In this document: positions 43,735 through 51,704 of the stretch, piece by piece | How the letters are laid out: each line of letters begins with the position of its first letter | Numbering within the stretch: the first letter of the stretch is position 1 | Source: Bradyrhizobium sp. CCBAU 051011 | GTDB lineage: Bacteria; Pseudomonadota; Alphaproteobacteria; Rhizobiales; Xanthobacteraceae | Length of the DNA stretch: 64,000 nucleotides | Direction: 5' to 3' | NCBI RefSeq assembly: GCF_009930815.1 | Contig: NZ_CP022222.1 | Location: forward strand, 8,846,501 to 8,910,500 | Notes under the pieces: model-generated | The model's input: only the letters and a program-made list of their open reading frames with translations | Databases searched by the model: none | Told to the model about the DNA's origin: nothing | Translations under genes and position numbers: made by a program

Positions 43735-44913
43735 TCATAGTTTGCCGTTTTTCACCTGGGAGCGTGCGCCTATTGCTAATTGCTGCCTGGGCTTGATACT
43801 GATCAAGTTCAGCAGCATTGCGGTCGCGATCATCGCCGCGATCCCAACGAGACTCACCGCGATCTGCATCGCAAACCCGTCCGAGATATCGAACAGCACC
43901 ATGTGACCGGCGAACGCCAGTAGAACGCCAAGGCAATAGATTGGCAGCGAGTTCCGGCCACAACAGATCGCGCCGCGCATCACCGGCGTCATCAGCCCTC
44001 GCCAACTGCGAGGCACAAACCACGCTGCCAAAACCGCTATCGCCAAAAAATGCAGCAATCGCAATGGATCGAGATTTGATTTATCCATGTGGTGCAGCTG
44101 CGCAAACGTCTGCGGGATCAGTGCTTCCAGCGGTTTGATGCGCCAGCTCAGTGCGATGACCAGACTGAAGAGTAGATACAGGACAGCAAGTCCAAGCACC
44201 GTGCGTGACGTGACCCACGGCCGGACGCTCCTCTCCTCGAACATCCACCACGCGCCAAGCACAACGAGGAGCTGCCAGGCCAGCGGATTGAAGGCCCAGT
44301 GACCGCTCGGCCACGCCGGGACGGTCCAGCCGAAGACATGCACCAGCACATAAAGTGCTACCGATGCGCCAAGCGTCACGTTCGGCAGTCGCAGCAGCAA
44401 CCACAGTAGCGGCGCGAACAAGAGATGAAGAAGCACAAAGATCGGCAACACGTCGGTATTGACCGGACGGTATTGCAGTATCGCCGCGTGCGCGAGCGTC
44501 GCGCCCAGCTGGTCCAACAGAATGCGCGTATTGCTCTCGTCAGCGAGACGGCCACTTCCTGCGAGGTGAACCAGGATGGCGCAGGCGAGCGTGAGCAGCA
44601 GAAATGCGACATAAATGTCCCAGCTTCGCCGCAGGGTCCGGCGGATCAGTGCGGTCCAGCCCTCGCAGCGCCATGCCTTGCCGTAGGCCAGCGCGCAGGT
44701 TACGCCCGAGACGAACATGAATACTTCCGCGGCATCGCTGAAGCCGTAGTTCCGCAGCGTCAGCCAACTTCCGATGTTGTTTGGGATATGGTCAAGAAAG
44801 ATGAACCACAGCGCGATGCCACGGCAGGCATCTATTCGCAGGTCGCGGCCCGCGCCTTTGAGCTCCGCCAGCCCGCCGACCGATGGCTTAGAGGTGGCTT
44901 TTCGGTCGCTCAT
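43735..44913 (-). CDS. opgC: OpgC-family membrane protein
   Basis: A 392-residue integral membrane protein with about ten helices. The start DLRIDACRGIALWFIFLDHIPNNIG and the segment FSDAAEVFMFVSGVTCALAYGKAW are hallmarks of OpgC, which succinylates osmoregulated periplasmic glucans in proteobacteria; in Bradyrhizobium and Rhodobacter relatives the same family is named OpgC. No opgGH genes are adjacent. Length is close to the family norm. Confidence 0.93.
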   Translation of the reverse strand: MSDRKATSKPSVGGLAELKGAGRDLRIDACRGIALWFIFLDHIPNNIGSWLTLRNYGFSDAAEVFMFVSGVTCALAYGKAWRCEGWTALIRRTLRRSWDIYVAFLLLTLACAILVHLAGSGRLADESNTRILLDQLGATLAHAAILQYRPVNTDVLPIFVLLHLLFAPLLWLLLRLPNVTLGASVALYVLVHVFGWTVPAWPSGHWAFNPLAWQLLVVLGAWWMFEERSVRPWVTSRTVLGLAVLYLLFSLVIALSWRIKPLEALIPQTFAQLHHMDKSNLDPLRLLHFLAIAVLAAWFVPRSWRGLMTPVMRGAICCGRNSLPIYCLGVLLAFAGHMVLFDISDGFAMQIAVSLVGIAAMIATAMLLNLISIKPRQQLAIGARSQVKNGKL

Positions 44914-45643
44914 CTCGTCCCTCCAGACTGGAAAGATGGCCGATGTTGGAGTTTTTGGTGTGAGGGGGTCACACTCCGAGACTTATGATTGCGCTGAAAT
45001 TACAAGCCAGCATGAAAGAGGCATCGTTCGAAGTCCTAAAGCGCTGCCGAAAAAGTTACGAATTCAGCCAGATCTTTGCTGAGGCTCCGGAGATTGTGGA
45101 TTCGATGTTTGATGCGCCAAAGCAGGTGTCCAATTCGCTTGAGCAAGGCGCTTGACGGTCTCGCCAAGACTGCATGCCGTCGTGATGCTGAGGTGCGCGT
45201 CTGGATGTTAGACGGTTGCATGGGGACTGAGTGGCGAGGTCGGCCGGTGTACCCCAACACAGTACAAATCTCACCCCATGATTCCGCTTGAGGTCGGGCT
45301 TCGGCGGCCAGGTTCGCGATGTCCGCTCTACACCGATAGAGTGCAGCGAAGCTGAGAATTTTCCCGGCCGCTCGCTGACCGAGACCGCCGAGGCGTTCAA
45401 TCGTCAAACCTATAGGAGAGAGCAGCTGCGGCTGCGAATCTCCACCCGAAAGTCATCCGGCAGGGACTTAGACTGGCATTCCTCGCGCCCACCGCATTAG
45501 AGGTCGTCCTGTGCGGCGATGCATCCGTCCAGCTGAAGCAGATCCCAAAGCTTCTTCCCTTGTCATGGCGTGAGCAAGGCCCGTCGATGCCCTGAGTTCA
45601 ACTGTTATGAAACGTTCAGACGCAATTTGCCTAACCCCGCATT
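44914..45643. other. Gene-free region before the tRNA fragment
   Basis: About 730 bp with overlapping frames on both strands but none with protein-like composition. The block 45040-45480 gives several long frames at once, as repeat-derived DNA often does, and may be a dispersed rhizobial repeat. I find no gene. Confidence 0.4.
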
Positions 45644-45703
45644 CGGTCGAGTAACGGATTTCTACTCCGCGGGTTGCAGGTTCGAATCCCGCCGGGATCG
45701 CCA
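45644..45703 (+). other. 3' fragment of a tRNA-Arg(TCT), possible attachment-site scar
   Basis: The sequence runs from a D-arm-like start through an anticodon arm (stem CGGA/TCCG, loop TTTCTAC, anticodon TCT), a T-arm (GGTTCGAATCC) and an acceptor 3' strand with encoded CCA (GGGATCGCCA). The 5' acceptor strand that should pair with it is not present upstream, so only about 60 nt of the tRNA remains. Partial tRNA 3' ends are typical of integrative-element junctions. The T-stem has one A-C mismatch. Confidence 0.65.
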
Positions 45704-45718
45704 ATACTTCTGGGTCCG

Positions 45719-45739
45719 TTCCGGACACATAGGTTACGG
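45719..45739. repeat. Extra half-copy of the IS inverted-repeat end
   Basis: TTCCGGACACATAGGTTACG here is nearly repeated at 45744-45765 (TTCCGGAGACATAGGTAAC). The outer copy suggests remains of another copy of the same IS type abutting the tRNA fragment. Confidence 0.5.
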
Positions 45740-46988
45740 TTTATTCCGGAGACATAGGTAACACCTTTGGGCCGAACGGGTTGTCTATCGGTTCGAGTCT
45801 GCATGTCTCGTCGTGGAAGTAACCCAAATCATAGTTCATGAAGGTGACGAGCCAAATCCTGTCGCTCACCTGCTTAATCCCGACGTTCTGCCCAGCGAAG
45901 ACCACGCTGAGGTTGATTTTCTGCCGGTTGAAGCAGATACGGCCGCATGTCGTTACGGTCGCGGTCCTGTCGTGGAAGGGATAATCAAGGTCCGGCAGGC
46001 CCTGGTAGATCCGCCTTGAGGGGATATAGCGCTCGGCCGGGCACTGCATGTTGAGCGCTTGGTGGGGCCGCTCGTTGTTGTAGCAGTCGATGAAATCGTC
46101 GAACCTGGCCTGCTGCTGCAGGAAGTTGCGCGCGGCCGGCTTGATGGTCTCCAACTTCAAGGTCAGATGCATCCGCTCGTGGCGGCCGTTCTGCTGCGGG
46201 TTGCCTGGCTTGATCCGCTCGATCGCGATGCCGAGCCTGAGCCACCAGACCGACAGCCTGCTCAATCCGAACAGCGCATTGGGACTGGCAAAGGGAACAC
46301 CGTTGTCGGTGCGGATGGCCTGCGGCAGGCCAAACTCCTTGAATGCGCTTTCAAACACCGAGAAGGCATAGGCTTCCTTGGTGGTGTGCAAGGCTTCGCA
46401 GGCAATGAGATAACGGCTGGCAAAGTCGGTGATGGTCAGCGGATAGCAGTAGCGGCGATCGGCGAGCATGAACTCGCCCTTGTAGTCGGCACACCACAGC
46501 TCATTCGGTTGGGCCGGGTGAGAGAGTGTGGTGCCCTCAGCCCGGTTGCGTCGTCGGGTTCGCCGCTTGACCAGGCCATGACGATCGAGCACCGCATGCA
46601 CGGTGCTGATCGCGGGCGTGTGCACATCCGGATAAAGCCGGGCCAGCCGTTCCCTGATCTTTGGGGCGCCCCAGCTCGGCTTGTCCTGCTTCAAGCGCAC
46701 GATCAGCGTCTCGATCTGGGTGGGCAGCTGGTTGGCATGGCGATAGGGCCGGCGCGAGCGGTCGGTGAGCCCTTCCAAGCCAATCTCGTTGTAGCGCGAG
46801 AAGATCTTGTAGCCGGTCTTGCGGGAGATGCCGAACTCGCGGCAAAGGCCCGCCATCCGCTCCCCGTCCAGCCGCCGGGCAATGAATTTTAGACGCTCAT
46901 CCATGGGTTTACACGCCTTCCAGGGCATTTTGCGCTCCCCGCAAAAGGCCCGATTGTGTAACCCATGTCTCCGGAATGAACTGTCACC
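45732..46988. mobile_element. IS481-family insertion sequence
   Basis: About 1257 bp bounded by imperfect inverted repeats of about 33 bp (45732-45765 and 46956-46988) that share the core ATTCCGGAGACAT. It contains a single transposase gene on the minus strand. Boundaries are uncertain by a few bases and no clear target-site duplication is visible. It sits just after the tRNA-Arg fragment at the edge of the accessory region. Confidence 0.85.
45741..46928 (-). CDS. IS481-family transposase
   Basis: A 395-residue DDE transposase. The N-terminus (MPWKACKPMDERLKFIARRL) and helix-turn-helix (GLCREFGISRKTGYKIFSRY) are IS481-type. The catalytic core shows D in LWCADYKGEF, D in IRTDNGVPF and E in NGRHERMH, so the DDE triad is intact. 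The frame is uninterrupted, and the stop lies inside the left inverted repeat. The element may still be active. Confidence 0.95.
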   Translation of the reverse strand: MPWKACKPMDERLKFIARRLDGERMAGLCREFGISRKTGYKIFSRYNEIGLEGLTDRSRRPYRHANQLPTQIETLIVRLKQDKPSWGAPKIRERLARLYPDVHTPAISTVHAVLDRHGLVKRRTRRRNRAEGTTLSHPAQPNELWCADYKGEFMLADRRYCYPLTITDFASRYLIACEALHTTKEAYAFSVFESAFKEFGLPQAIRTDNGVPFASPNALFGLSRLSVWWLRLGIAIERIKPGNPQQNGRHERMHLTLKLETIKPAARNFLQQQARFDDFIDCYNNERPHQALNMQCPAERYIPSRRIYQGLPDLDYPFHDRTATVTTCGRICFNRQKINLSVVFAGQNVGIKQVSDRIWLVTFMNYDLGYFHDETCRLEPIDNPFGPKVLPMSPE

Positions 46989-47283
46989 CCTCTCTCAGGA
47001 AGGGCACTGACGATCAATCAACAGCTTGCTGCAGTTCTGTCTGTTCTTGTGTGAGAAGAACTGTGCTGCAACGTGCTGCAAGACAGTGCAAGCAAATTCA
47101 AGCTGTTACGATGGGGTGCCAATTGTTCCGAGCAGCACGGAAACAGCATGGCACTTTCGGGATTTGTTCTCTACTTTCGACCGGATACCTGATGGCGCAG
47201 GAAGGCCCGCCAGCGTGAACCGCCGGGCTTTGATTTTGTGAGCTATCAAACGGCCACAGCCTTCCACACAATGCCTAGCTAGT
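46989..47283. other. Non-coding stretch between IS and small secreted protein gene
   Basis: Short frames on the plus strand are Cys-rich by chance and have no ribosome binding sites. The only element I recognise is the promoter that follows at 47284. Confidence 0.35.
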
Positions 47284-47309
47284 GGAACCCCTCAGTGTTC
47301 GTGCCCGTT
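47284..47309 (+). promoter_or_regulatory. EcfG-type general stress response promoter
   Basis: GGAAC-N17-CGTT, the consensus for alphaproteobacterial EcfG sigma factors, located 32 bp before the small secreted protein start. The start site would fall close to the AAGGAGG ribosome binding site. Confidence 0.6.
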
Positions 47310-47340
47310 ACTCTTCAAGTACCAAGGAGGACTCACCGTG

Positions 47341-47634
47341 ATGAAAATCGCTTTTGTCGTGGCGGCAGCGGTGCTGACGACTGCCCCGCTCGTCACTCCG
47401 GCCAACGCCCAAGGCGTCAAGATGGCCCAAGTCGATATGCAGACCGGCCGGCACTACGAAGACCGCGACGACCGCGACTATAGGGACCGTCGGCGTTATG
47501 ACTCCAACGCCACAGTTGGCGTCGGTCCAGGCGGTGTCACCATCGGCCCACGACAACGCTGCCGCACGGTGACTACCCAGGTTGAACGGGACGACGGCCG
47601 CAGGATCACGCGCAGGGAGCGCGTCTGCGACTGA
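47341..47634 (+). CDS. Small secreted protein, CRTVT/ERDDG family
   Basis: A 97-residue protein with a Sec signal peptide ending ANAQ, then an Asp/Arg/Tyr-rich middle (HYEDRDDRDYRDRRRY) and a C-terminus RCRTVTTQVERDDGRRITRR with a final VCD. Two Cys could form a disulphide. It has AAGGAGG upstream and an EcfG-like promoter, so it is probably a stress-induced envelope protein. A paralogue with the same C-terminal pattern lies at 52483. Function unknown. A GTG at 47338 is an alternative start. Confidence 0.75.
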   Translation: MKIAFVVAAAVLTTAPLVTPANAQGVKMAQVDMQTGRHYEDRDDRDYRDRRRYDSNATVGVGPGGVTIGPRQRCRTVTTQVERDDGRRITRRERVCD

Positions 47635-47689
47635 ACGGCGCTTTTTAGACAGACGAGACGTGAAGATTGACCACGGATCGAGCTAACGT
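47635..47689. other. Short convergent spacer
   Basis: Separates the secreted-protein gene from the convergent 28-residue membrane peptide gene. No clear terminator. Confidence 0.25.
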
Positions 47690-47776
47690 TTAGTACCAGC
47701 GTCCTCGGCCGTACCAGCCGCCGCCGCCAACCAGCAGAATAACAAGCACAATAATGAGAAGTGTGGTGGTATCCAT
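47690..47776 (-). CDS. 28-residue membrane peptide with glycine-tryptophan tail
   Basis: The peptide starts MDTTTLLIIVLVILLVGGGG and ends WYGRGRWY: one membrane helix plus a Gly/Trp/Arg tail. I recall many near-identical short genes in Bradyrhizobium, which supports it as real despite its size. GGAG lies eight bases before the ATG, and an EcfG-like promoter is at 47836. Function unknown; the family is likely linked to stress. Confidence 0.65.
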   Translation of the reverse strand: MDTTTLLIIVLVILLVGGGGWYGRGRWY

Positions 47777-47835
47777 GAGCCTTACTCCGCCTGCTGCGTA
47801 TACGCAGTGCGCAGCTTGGAATTCTAGCTATTGAT

Positions 47836-47861
47836 AACGTTTAGCCGCTGGGTCCGGTTCC
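47836..47861 (-). promoter_or_regulatory. EcfG-type general stress response promoter
   Basis: On the minus strand, GGAAC-N17-CGTT, 60 bp upstream of the membrane peptide start. It matches the promoter at 47284 in sequence and spacing. Confidence 0.6.
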
Positions 47862-48043
47862 GAGACCTTGCGTGGCGAGACGGCGCACGTCATCAGCCGA
47901 AGTAGGTAATGCGCGCAGAATGACGACAGGACTCGTCGACGTGCGCTGCCGCACCGTCATGCGTGACGCTGCTGACGACATGGGCAAGCGGGCCGCGGCA
48001 CGGCGTACACGCCTTTTGGCGTAGGAGGCCAGCCTCCGGGTAG
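47862..48043. other. Non-coding stretch
   Basis: No gene or element recognised between the EcfG promoter and the first copy of the duplicated small gene. Confidence 0.25.
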
Positions 48044-48247
48044 TCAGTCAACGCCATACGGCTTGTTGAGAAAGTAATCGCGATTGCCCAGCGCCTTCTC
48101 CGCGTTTTGATCAATAGCGACGGTGATCGCCTGAACGTGTTGATAGCAGTGGCCTTCACGGGCGGCCCGCTGGCGAAGTTCAGCAAGCGCGCGAATCCAT
48201 GGCGAGTTATCGGCCTTCTCGTCGTACCATTTCAACTGTTCGCGCAT
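48044..48247 (-). CDS. Small soluble protein, first copy of a tandem pair
   Basis: A 67-residue protein (MREQLKWYDEKADNSPW start; REGHCYQHVQAITVAIDQ in the centre; GNRDYFLNKPYGVD end). GGAG lies seven bases before the ATG at 48247. It is about 85 percent identical by eye to the protein at 48462-48689. Upstream, in another frame, the last codons of the coiled-coil gene (GGPTKGLGGRSW, stop) are still recognisable, so a two-gene unit was duplicated and its first gene lost here. Function unknown. Confidence 0.65.
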   Translation of the reverse strand: MREQLKWYDEKADNSPWIRALAELRQRAAREGHCYQHVQAITVAIDQNAEKALGNRDYFLNKPYGVD

Positions 48248-48300
48248 CACCAGCTCCGACCGCCCAACCCTTTCGTTGGACCGCCCTGCACACACTCTCG
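48044..48300. repeat. Tandem duplication, copy 1
   Basis: This region corresponds to 48470-48740. Both carry the C-terminal codons of the coiled-coil gene and the whole of the following small gene. Copy 1 diverges completely upstream of about 48300. Confidence 0.7.
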
Positions 48301-48461
48301 TTCTTAAAAGAGACAGCCGTGACGCGGGGCAGGGTTACGCCACGACTGTCCCAGTGCGCCCATCATGCGGAAAGCGCAAATCTTTGTACCGGGAAAAAAT
48401 GGCAATGAAGAGCAGAAACAATGGCGGGCGCAAGCCCGACACGATGGTTCCAGAGCACGGA

Positions 48462-48689
48462 TTACAGCGCGTCTTTCCTGGTTCCGCCGACACCATAGGG
48501 TTTGTTGAGGAAGTAGTCGCGGTTGCCCAGCGCCTTCTCGGCATACTGATCGATTGCGACCGTGATCGCCTGGACGTGCTGGTAGCAATGTCCCTCACGC
48601 GCCGCACGTTGCCGCACCTCAGCAAGCGCCTTGAGCCAAGGCGAGTTGTCCGCCGCCTTCTCGTCGTACCATTTGAGCGGATCGCCCAT
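48462..48689 (-). CDS. Small soluble protein, second copy of a tandem pair
   Basis: A 75-residue protein starting MGDPLKWYDEKAADNSPW and carrying the same central REGHCYQHVQAITVAIDQ; its C-terminus is eight residues longer than copy 1 (GGTRKDAL). Its ATG overlaps the stop of the upstream coiled-coil gene (TGATG), so translation is likely coupled. Function unknown. Confidence 0.7.
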   Translation of the reverse strand: MGDPLKWYDEKAADNSPWLKALAEVRQRAAREGHCYQHVQAITVAIDQYAEKALGNRDYFLNKPYGVGGTRKDAL

Positions 48690-48740
48690 CACCAACTCCG
48701 GCCGCCGAGCACGCGCCCCTTCGTCGGACCGCCCTGCTCT
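48470..48740. repeat. Tandem duplication, copy 2
   Basis: Partner of the repeat at 48044-48300, and the more complete copy because the coiled-coil gene upstream is intact. Confidence 0.7.
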
Positions 48741-48919
48741 TTCCTGAGCCGGTCCCGCTCGGCGCAAAGATCTTCGATCCTCCCCAGCATCCGCTGCAGC
48801 AAAAGCTCAGCCGACGCAGTCGATATGCCTGCTCGTTGAAGCTGCAGAATCTCTTTACGCTGCCTTCCGACCTGGACGCGCATTTGCTCGATTTCGGAAC
48901 GGACGTGATCTAGGCCCAT
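48689..48919 (-). CDS. Small coiled-coil protein
   Basis: A 76-residue protein with heptad-like helices (IEQMRVQVGRQRKEILQLQR, then LLLQRMLGRIEDLCAERDRL) and a C-terminal GGRSW. AGGGGAG precedes the ATG. It is translationally coupled to the small gene at 48462. I recall similar proteins in other rhizobia, without known function. A truncated C-terminal copy exists in the 48.0-48.3 kb duplication. Confidence 0.7.
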   Translation of the reverse strand: MGLDHVRSEIEQMRVQVGRQRKEILQLQRAGISTASAELLLQRMLGRIEDLCAERDRLRKEQGGPTKGRVLGGRSW

Positions 48920-49034
48920 AGCGCTCCCCTAATGCCCTCTGGATCATTCGAATGAGCCCCTCGGCATGCCGCCCGAGCTGGTCGTAGAGGCGCAGCCGCC
49001 TGAACAGGATCTCGATTTCACGATCGGTCTTCAT
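48855..49034 (-). CDS. Short basic protein overlapping the coiled-coil gene
   Basis: A 59-residue frame starting MKTDREIEILFRRLRLYDQL, with Arg-rich helix and C-terminus. Its last 65 bases overlap the coiled-coil gene in another frame. The N-terminal part looks protein-like, the C-terminal part less so, and the overlap lowers confidence. Confidence 0.4.
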   Translation of the reverse strand: MKTDREIEILFRRLRLYDQLGRHAEGLIRMIQRALGERYGPRSRPFRNRANARPGRKAA

Positions 49035-49202
49035 CTCATGATAGTACAAACCGTGAACAAGATGACAAGCCGCTAGGTATTGGGATTTAACCGCCTGGGG
49101 CCCAATTTCACAGGAACCTTGCGTTCGACCCGGCGTCGAATCCCCGCTTCCGGCCGATGCCCCCAAAGCCCCCTGGCCGGAGGAAAACCTGCCTACAGGT
49201 TG

Positions 49203-49231
49203 GCGGCCCCAGCCTGAAAACCTGGGGCCGC
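49203..49231 (+). terminator. Strong GC hairpin, probable intrinsic terminator
   Basis: Ten base pairs (GCGGCCCCAG / CTGGGGCCGC) with a nine-base loop, followed by TTTGG. It separates the minus-strand small genes from the plus-strand group starting at 49261. Confidence 0.5.
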
Positions 49232-49260
49232 TTTGGCTCGCTGGATCGCGGAAGGCGCCC

Positions 49261-49512
49261 ATGCACTTCAGTCGCATTGCTCCCGCGACACAGGAGCTAG
49301 AGATATGGAGCGCGAGCGAGTGTGGCTTCTCATTCGTGATCAGTAACGAGAGTAGCAGTGGTCCTGGACTCCACGGGAAGCCTGACTTTGTAGCCTCTTG
49401 GCGCCCCATCAATTTAAACAGGACTGCCATCAGGGTAAGCGGATCACCCTTTAAGACGTTCGCCGAAGCCGAGAACGCCTGCGAGGCCATGCTTGCGCAC
49501 CTGACCAAATAG
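49261..49512 (+). CDS. Hypothetical protein
   Basis: An 83-residue protein with GGAAGG five bases before the ATG. It contains EIWSASECGFSFVISNES and a C-terminal helix FKTFAEAENACEAMLAHL, giving a plausible alpha/beta fold. It leads a run of short plus-strand genes. Not recognised. Confidence 0.55.
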   Translation: MHFSRIAPATQELEIWSASECGFSFVISNESSSGPGLHGKPDFVASWRPINLNRTAIRVSGSPFKTFAEAENACEAMLAHLTK

Positions 49513-49554
49513 CTTCGGACCCGGTGGGGACGCAGAAAAGCTGAAGAGAGACCA

Positions 49555-49701
49555 ATGACCGTTTTTGTCTACGTCAACACAAGCAAGCAGGTCGGTGACG
49601 CCGAGCACATCAAGGTATTCGCCACCACAGATGCCGCGGAAAAATGGTTTGAGGAAAACGACCCCGAAGGCGCGGCCTTTGAGTATGAGGTTCTGGCGTG
49701 A
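49555..49701 (+). CDS. Small hypothetical protein (VFVYVNTSKQVGD family)
   Basis: A 48-residue protein starting MTVFVYVNTSKQVGDAEHIK, then TTDAAEKWFEENDPEG and ending EYEVLA. I recall this short family as widespread in Bradyrhizobium. AAGAGAG precedes the ATG. A fragment of a second copy (EYEVLE and stop) lies at 52066-52086. Function unknown. Confidence 0.7.
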   Translation: MTVFVYVNTSKQVGDAEHIKVFATTDAAEKWFEENDPEGAAFEYEVLA

Positions 49702-49737
49702 ACCCCGCCTTGCCAATCACAACTGGCGGAGAGCGAA

Positions 49738-49929
49738 ATGGCTGAAAGAATCGATGTTGAGGTTACCGGCAGATCGCAGTTTGAAGTCGCCTACGAAATG
49801 GCGAGGTTCATTCTAATCAATATGGAAGGGCGTCAGGTGAAAAGCATAAAGCGGCAAGAGTTCTTGCATTTGGTAGCTGACTGCATCGAGGCCTTGCGGG
49901 GCATCAAGGTCAAGGAGATTCTCAGCTAG
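49738..49929 (+). CDS. Hypothetical protein
   Basis: A 63-residue mainly helical protein (MAERIDVEVTGRSQFEVAYE start; LHLVADCIEALRGI near the end). Good ribosome binding site just upstream. It follows the previous small gene by 36 bp. Not recognised. Confidence 0.6.
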   Translation: MAERIDVEVTGRSQFEVAYEMARFILINMEGRQVKSIKRQEFLHLVADCIEALRGIKVKEILS

Positions 49930-49969
49930 ATGAACCGAGTTGGCCGCAGGTGATCTCCTTGGCTGCAGC

Positions 49970-50167
49970 ATGCATCAAACAGTGGCGCTCAACATCGTGC
50001 GCCGATCGAAGTCCACGCCGATCCATGAACTGGAGCGATACATGCGATGCAAGGATTGCTCACGGCTTCAAGGGCGGCCATACAAGCGCAGCCATCTGGT
50101 CGCGCTGCGCATCACCAAGATCACGGCGAGCAATCCACCGTCGAAGTGGTGGCCGGGCGAAAGGTGA
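49970..50167 (+). CDS. Hypothetical zinc-ribbon-like small protein
   Basis: A 65-residue frame. Its C-terminal half (RYMRCKDCSRLQGRPYKR, then SNPPSKWWPGER) resembles a small rhizobial family that I recall with LRCxDC and WWPGER endings. The N-terminal part is less typical and an upstream ATG at 49930 is in another frame, so the 5' end may be damaged. Start uncertain (a TTG at 49940 is possible). Confidence 0.5.
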   Translation: MHQTVALNIVRRSKSTPIHELERYMRCKDCSRLQGRPYKRSHLVALRITKITASNPPSKWWPGER

Positions 50168-50188
50168 ACAGTTGATGATGGAGCAACG

Positions 50189-50365
50189 ATGAACGGAAGC
50201 CGCTACTACGTGGTGCGATCAGAAGGTGCGAAGTGGGGCGTCAGCTTCGGCAGCGCACTCGCCATCGCGATCAGCTACACCACCAACAAGTCGATCCTCT
50301 GGGCGATCATTCACGGCATCCTGGGCTGGCTGTACGTGATCTACTTCGCGCTGTTCAGGACGTAG
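50189..50365 (+). CDS. Small membrane protein
   Basis: A 58-residue protein with GGAG before the ATG. The N-terminal part is soluble (MNGSRYYVVRSEGAKWG), followed by two hydrophobic stretches (SFGSALAIAISY and SILWAIIHGILGWLYVIYFA). It ends 9 bp before the SRAP gene. Short single-helix proteins of this type with an ILGWLYVIYFAL-like end are common in Bradyrhizobium. Function unknown. Confidence 0.6.
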   Translation: MNGSRYYVVRSEGAKWGVSFGSALAIAISYTTNKSILWAIIHGILGWLYVIYFALFRT

Positions 50366-50374
50366 CCGTCGCCG

Positions 50375-51037
50375 ATGTGCAATCTTTACAGTAACACGAC
50401 CAACCAAGAGGCGATCATCCGGCTGTTTCGCGTGATCAATCGCTATGTCGGCAACCTCGCCGCAATGCCGGGCGTCTTTCCCAACTATCCGGCTCCTGTG
50501 ATCCGCAACACGGATACCGGCACTGAGCTGACAATGATGCGCTGGGGCATGCCACCCCCGCCCCGCACCGGCGGTCCGCCCGTGACCAACATCCGCAACA
50601 CCTCTTCGCCGCACTGGCGCGGCTGGCTAAAGCCAGAGAACCGTTGCTTGGTACCGTTCATTAGCTTCGCCGAATACGCGCCCGAGCCGAACCCGGAGAC
50701 CAAGAAAAAGGACGTGGTGTGGTTCGCAATCAATGACGATCGGCCGCTGACCTGCTTTGCCGGCATCTGGACCGAGTTCAAGGGCGACCGCGGGACGAAA
50801 TCGAAACCGATCCCCGGCCCGCATAACGTCTACGGCTTTCTCACCACCTCGCCGAACGCCGTGATCGAACCGATCCATCCGAAGGCGATGCCGGCCATCC
50901 TGATGACAGACGAGGAACGCGACGTTTGGATGCGCGCGCCGTGGGATGAAGCCAAGGCGCTTCAGCGCCCCATGCCCGATGATGCGCTCAGGATCGTTGC
51001 CCGCGGTGCTGATAAGGAAGACAAGGCGGCGGCATGA
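50375..51037 (+). CDS. SOS response-associated peptidase (SRAP/YedK/HMCES family)
   Basis: A 220-residue SRAP protein. The catalytic residues are in place: C2 right after the initiator Met (MCNLYSN), N72 region [12 protein letters not shown]100 in ISFAEY and H168 in EPIHPKAMP. Family members form a thiazolidine cross-link to abasic sites in single-stranded DNA. In Bradyrhizobium such copies are frequent on accessory DNA, often with phage- or plasmid-derived genes. It is 9 bp after the small membrane protein gene. Confidence 0.93.
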   Translation: MCNLYSNTTNQEAIIRLFRVINRYVGNLAAMPGVFPNYPAPVIRNTDTGTELTMMRWGMPPPPRTGGPPVTNIRNTSSPHWRGWLKPENRCLVPFISFAEYAPEPNPETKKKDVVWFAINDDRPLTCFAGIWTEFKGDRGTKSKPIPGPHNVYGFLTTSPNAVIEPIHPKAMPAILMTDEERDVWMRAPWDEAKALQRPMPDDALRIVARGADKEDKAAA

Positions 51038-51420
51038 AGCCTAACGATCTATGATCGTCGGGAATCGATTAATAGACAGCGAAGTTCATCGATCCGCCGC
51101 GCGAAGTCTAATGCATTGGCCTTCAACACCTCCATGGCTGGCCGCGATGACCTTCATTTTCCAATTCTATGATTCGATCGTTAAATTCGTTCAGATGCTT
51201 TTGCAGTTTCTCGATTTCGTGTTGAACAGGAAAACGCGCAAATATTTGTCGACCTTTGCCAGGATTTCTGCACGCATCGCCAAGAGGTTACCGAGTCTCG
51301 GTTGCCGTGCGGTCATGGCCCCTCCGAATCGCGCGGTTGACTACATCATCCTATAACCAGCCCGGCGAGTGTGACAGCGCGTCATCGAGACGACGCAACG
51401 ACCGCATGGGCGCCGGCAAG
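51038..51420. other. Non-coding or decayed region after the SRAP gene
   Basis: No intact gene. On the minus strand two frames give parts of a helical protein (MRAEILAKVDKYLRVF in one, HEIEKLQKHLNEFNDRIIEL in the next) that would join across a one-base shift near 51225, so a small decayed coiled-coil gene is possible. Confidence 0.3.
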
Positions 51421-51458
51421 AATAAAAATGGCCCCAGCGCGAAATGTGCGCCGAGGCC
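51421..51458 (-). terminator. Hairpin with T-run on the minus strand
   Basis: Read on the minus strand, a GC-rich stem with two mismatches (GGCC.CG.GCGC paired with GCGC...GGGGCC) is followed by ATTTTTATT. It lies ~245 bp past the cold-shock gene stop and could end its transcript. Confidence 0.45.
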
Positions 51459-51663
51459 ATCCAAAGTATTCCCATTTCAAATAGCCAAACGGGGTAGTGG
51501 GTACCCGTCCAGCGCTCTCATACAACCGGGAAAGTATGGCAACGTCTGTCCAGTAGTGAACAGAAGATGAAGGCGCTGCCTAAGGGAAAGGGCTCCCCCT
51601 CCTCGCATCGCCCTCAGCGCCACGCCCCCGCATTGGCGCACTGGAATGGCGCCCCCGGCGTTA

Positions 51664-51690
51664 GGCCCCCTCAAGGCTGGGGCCATTTTT
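51664..51690 (+). terminator. Hairpin with T-run on the plus strand
   Basis: GGCCCC, nine-base loop, GGGGCC, then ATTTTT: a standard intrinsic terminator on the plus strand. It faces the cold-shock gene end and would stop plus-strand transcripts entering from the SRAP side. Confidence 0.6.
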
Positions 51691-51704
51691 GAATAACTAG
51701 ACGA

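Noticed and set aside
44914..45643. Overlapping 70-120 codon frames on both strands
   Set aside because: Several frames are open together, none has protein-like hydrophobic patterning or motifs.
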